Position numbers and translations under genes: made by a program. The notes beneath the pieces are model-generated. The model had not been told where the DNA came from, made no database searches, and saw only the letters and a program-made list of their open reading frames with translations. Positions 4,825 through 6,257 of a stretch of DNA of 6,257 nucleotides are shown here, piece by piece. This DNA comes from Anaerocolumna sp. (GTDB taxonomy: Bacteria; Bacillota; Clostridia; Lachnospirales; Lachnospiraceae): the NCBI GenBank assembly GCA_029256035.1, contig JAQSYR010000077.1, positions 1-6,257 on the forward strand, read 5' to 3'. Numbering within the stretch: the first letter of the stretch is position 1; each line of letters opens with the position of its first letter.

Positions 4825-6000
4825 CTATGATATGAAAATGGTTTCTTTTGTATCCAATGCTATGTTTACTAAATCTTCGATTTTTTCCTGCAATGCCTTT
4901 TCAGAATTACGGATAACTTTTAGGCTTGGTTTTGTAACCGGATGCTTTGCAACAAATATGGTACAACAATCTTCATAGGGAAGAATTGAAGTTTCATACG
5001 TATTTATCTTTTCGGCAATGGTAACTATATCCTGCTTATCAAATGCAATTAAAGGGCGGTATACAGGAAGCTTACATACTTCATTTGTTGCAGCAAGACT
5101 ATGCAGTGTCTGACTTGCAACCTGACCAATACTCTCACCAGTAATTAATCCAAGACATCCGCTTTCTTCAGCAATCTGTTCTGCTATTTTCATCATGTAT
5201 CTTCTCATAATAATTGTTAATTCTTCATGTGGACATTTTTCATAAATATAAAGTTGTACATCTGTAAAATTAATGACATGAAGTTTAATTGGTCCTGTAT
5301 ATTTTGATATTAGTTTTGCAAGATCCACTACTTTTTGTTTTGCTCTTTCGCTGGTATAAGGTGGGGCATGAAAATATACTGCATCAATTGTTACTCCACG
5401 CTTTGATACCATATATCCAGCCACCGGACTATCAATTCCACCAGATAAAAGTAACATGGCTTTACCTGCAGTTCCAACTGGCATTCCGCCAGGTCCGTCG
5501 ATAACTTCTGAATATATATATGCTTTGGCTCTAACTTCAACCATAATTTTTATGTCTGGTTTATGCACATCTACTTTTAATTCTGGAAAACGTTTTAATA
5601 GATACGCACCCATTTCAATGCATATTTCAGGAGATGTAATAGGATAATTTTTGTTTCCACGCTTTGCTTCCATTTTGAAAGTAAAGTTTCTATCCGTATA
5701 CTTTTCTTCAACAAAATCACCAACTGCTTTTTGTAGTGGTTCCCATTCTGTGGTATCGATTATCATTACAGGACAAATCTGAGCAATACCAAAGACTCTT
5801 TTTAAAGCCTCTATGGTTTCTTCGTAATCATAATCTTTTGGGCACTCAATATAGATTCTTCCCTGTTCTTTCGTTACTAAATAATCTCCTAAATCTCTTA
5901 ATACATTCTTTATTTGATCTCTTAATGCATTTTCAAAGATATATCTGTTCTTTCCTTTGATCCCTATTTCAGCATACTTTATTAAAAAAGCTCTATACAT
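4825..6000 (-). CDS. thiI: tRNA 4-thiouridine synthase ThiI (rhodanese-less form)
   Basis: ThiI adenylates U8 of tRNA and transfers sulfur to give 4-thiouridine; in some bacteria it also supplies sulfur for the thiazole of thiamine. The 391-residue protein has an N-terminal ferredoxin-like/THUMP region (about 1-165; IKYAEIGIKGKNR at 7-19) and a PP-loop ATPase domain with LLSGGIDSPVAGYM (184-197). TGESIGQVASQT (287-298) and YEDCCTIFVAKHP (342-354) are typical ThiI stretches. It ends without the rhodanese domain of E. coli ThiI, as is usual in Firmicutes. The adjacent CysCys (345-346) lies in the region of the E. coli catalytic Cys344. The ATG at 6000 has AAAGGA seven bases upstream. It is 30 bp after the cysteine desulfurase gene, its likely sulfur donor, and converges on the HPr-like gene. 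Confidence 0.96.
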   Translation of the reverse strand: MYRAFLIKYAEIGIKGKNRYIFENALRDQIKNVLRDLGDYLVTKEQGRIYIECPKDYDYEETIEALKRVFGIAQICPVMIIDTTEWEPLQKAVGDFVEEKYTDRNFTFKMEAKRGNKNYPITSPEICIEMGAYLLKRFPELKVDVHKPDIKIMVEVRAKAYIYSEVIDGPGGMPVGTAGKAMLLLSGGIDSPVAGYMVSKRGVTIDAVYFHAPPYTSERAKQKVVDLAKLISKYTGPIKLHVINFTDVQLYIYEKCPHEELTIIMRRYMMKIAEQIAEESGCLGLITGESIGQVASQTLHSLAATNEVCKLPVYRPLIAFDKQDIVTIAEKINTYETSILPYEDCCTIFVAKHPVTKPSLKVIRNSEKALQEKIEDLVNIALDTKETIFIS

Positions 6001-6030
6001 TGTAATTCCTTTCTTATTAGCGGAATAATC

Positions 6031-6257
6031 TTAGTTTCTTCTATACCTTTTCAGTATAGGTACTAATTCCTTTAATACACTTATTGTATATTCTATTTCT
6101 TCCTGTGTTGTTTCCACTGAAAAGCTAAAACGCAGGGTTGATTCTAAAAGTTCTTTCTTCACGCCGATTGCTTTTAATGTACCACTTAACTGAGGATGAT
6201 TAGAAGCACAGGCAGATCCAGAGGAAACAAAGATGTTTCTATCTTCTAGTGCATGTA
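6031..6257 (-). CDS. Cysteine desulfurase, NifS/IscS class (C-terminal 74 residues, cut by right edge)
   Basis: Only the C-terminus is in the window. It contains the active-site loop SSGSACASNHPQLSGTLKAI with the persulfide-forming Cys, and LRFSFSVETTQEEIEYTISVL, the family's C-terminal alpha/beta segment. These PLP enzymes release sulfur from cysteine as a protein persulfide and alanine. The lysine that binds PLP is outside the window. Direct linkage to thiI on the same strand, 30 bp apart, matches the dedicated NifS-type/ThiI pairs known in Gram-positive bacteria (NifZ-ThiI in B. subtilis), so delivery to ThiI rather than general Fe-S assembly is likely, though this is inferred. The stop is TAA at 6033-6031. 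A small inverted repeat CTATAC/GTATAG (6041-6059) lies in the last codons. Confidence 0.94.
   Translation of the reverse strand, partial: HALEDRNIFVSSGSACASNHPQLSGTLKAIGVKKELLESTLRFSFSVETTQEEIEYTISVLKELVPILKRYRRN

Noticed and set aside
5289..5960. Three plus-strand open frames antisense to thiI
   Set aside because: All are Leu/Pro-rich shadows of the thiI coding sequence, without ribosome sites.

Overview
The window is low-GC, tightly packed bacterial DNA that looks like a clostridial Firmicute, most likely a Lachnospiraceae-type genome. That placement is inferred from the A/T-rich spacers, strong AGGAGG-type ribosome sites, the ireB-ruvX-DUF1292-fur-rnj gene order, a ThiI without rhodanese domain paired with a NifS-type desulfurase, and protein wording typical of that group. 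I could not search a database, so the genus is left open.

All genes but one are on the minus strand. From right to left (5' to 3' in transcription) they are: the C-terminal end of a NifS-class cysteine desulfurase (6031-6257, cut by the window edge) and thiI (4825-6000), a sulfur-relay pair for tRNA 4-thiouridine and/or thiamine; then, after one plus-strand gene, mtaB (2986-4335, tRNA ms2t6A37 methylthiotransferase), a 184-bp extremely A/T-rich spacer, ireB (2541-2801), ruvX (2058-2516), a DUF1292 gene (1780-2058), a Fur-family regulator (1127-1606) and the first 348 codons of RNase J (1-1046, cut by the window edge). ireB, ruvX and the DUF1292 gene are packed as one operon (a 24-bp gap, then a 1-bp stop/start overlap). 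The Fur-family gene and rnj follow after 173- and 80-bp gaps and may be partly co-transcribed.

The exception is a 76-codon plus-strand gene (4535-4765). It encodes an HPr-fold protein that keeps the Ser46 region of HPr but has lost the phosphocarrier histidine. It is a self-contained unit with its own promoter-like sequence, a leader hairpin, a strong Shine-Dalgarno site and an intrinsic terminator.

Functionally the window is mostly housekeeping: two tRNA thio-modification systems, RNA decay/processing (RNase J), rRNA or recombination nuclease RuvX, cell-wall stress control (IreB/ReoM), and metal- or redox-responsive transcription control (Fur family). I found no CRISPR array, insertion sequence, tRNA/rRNA gene or obvious defence system. 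The points most worth a second look are the His-less HPr, the repeat-rich A/T spacer before ireB, and the altered metal-site residues in the Fur-family protein.
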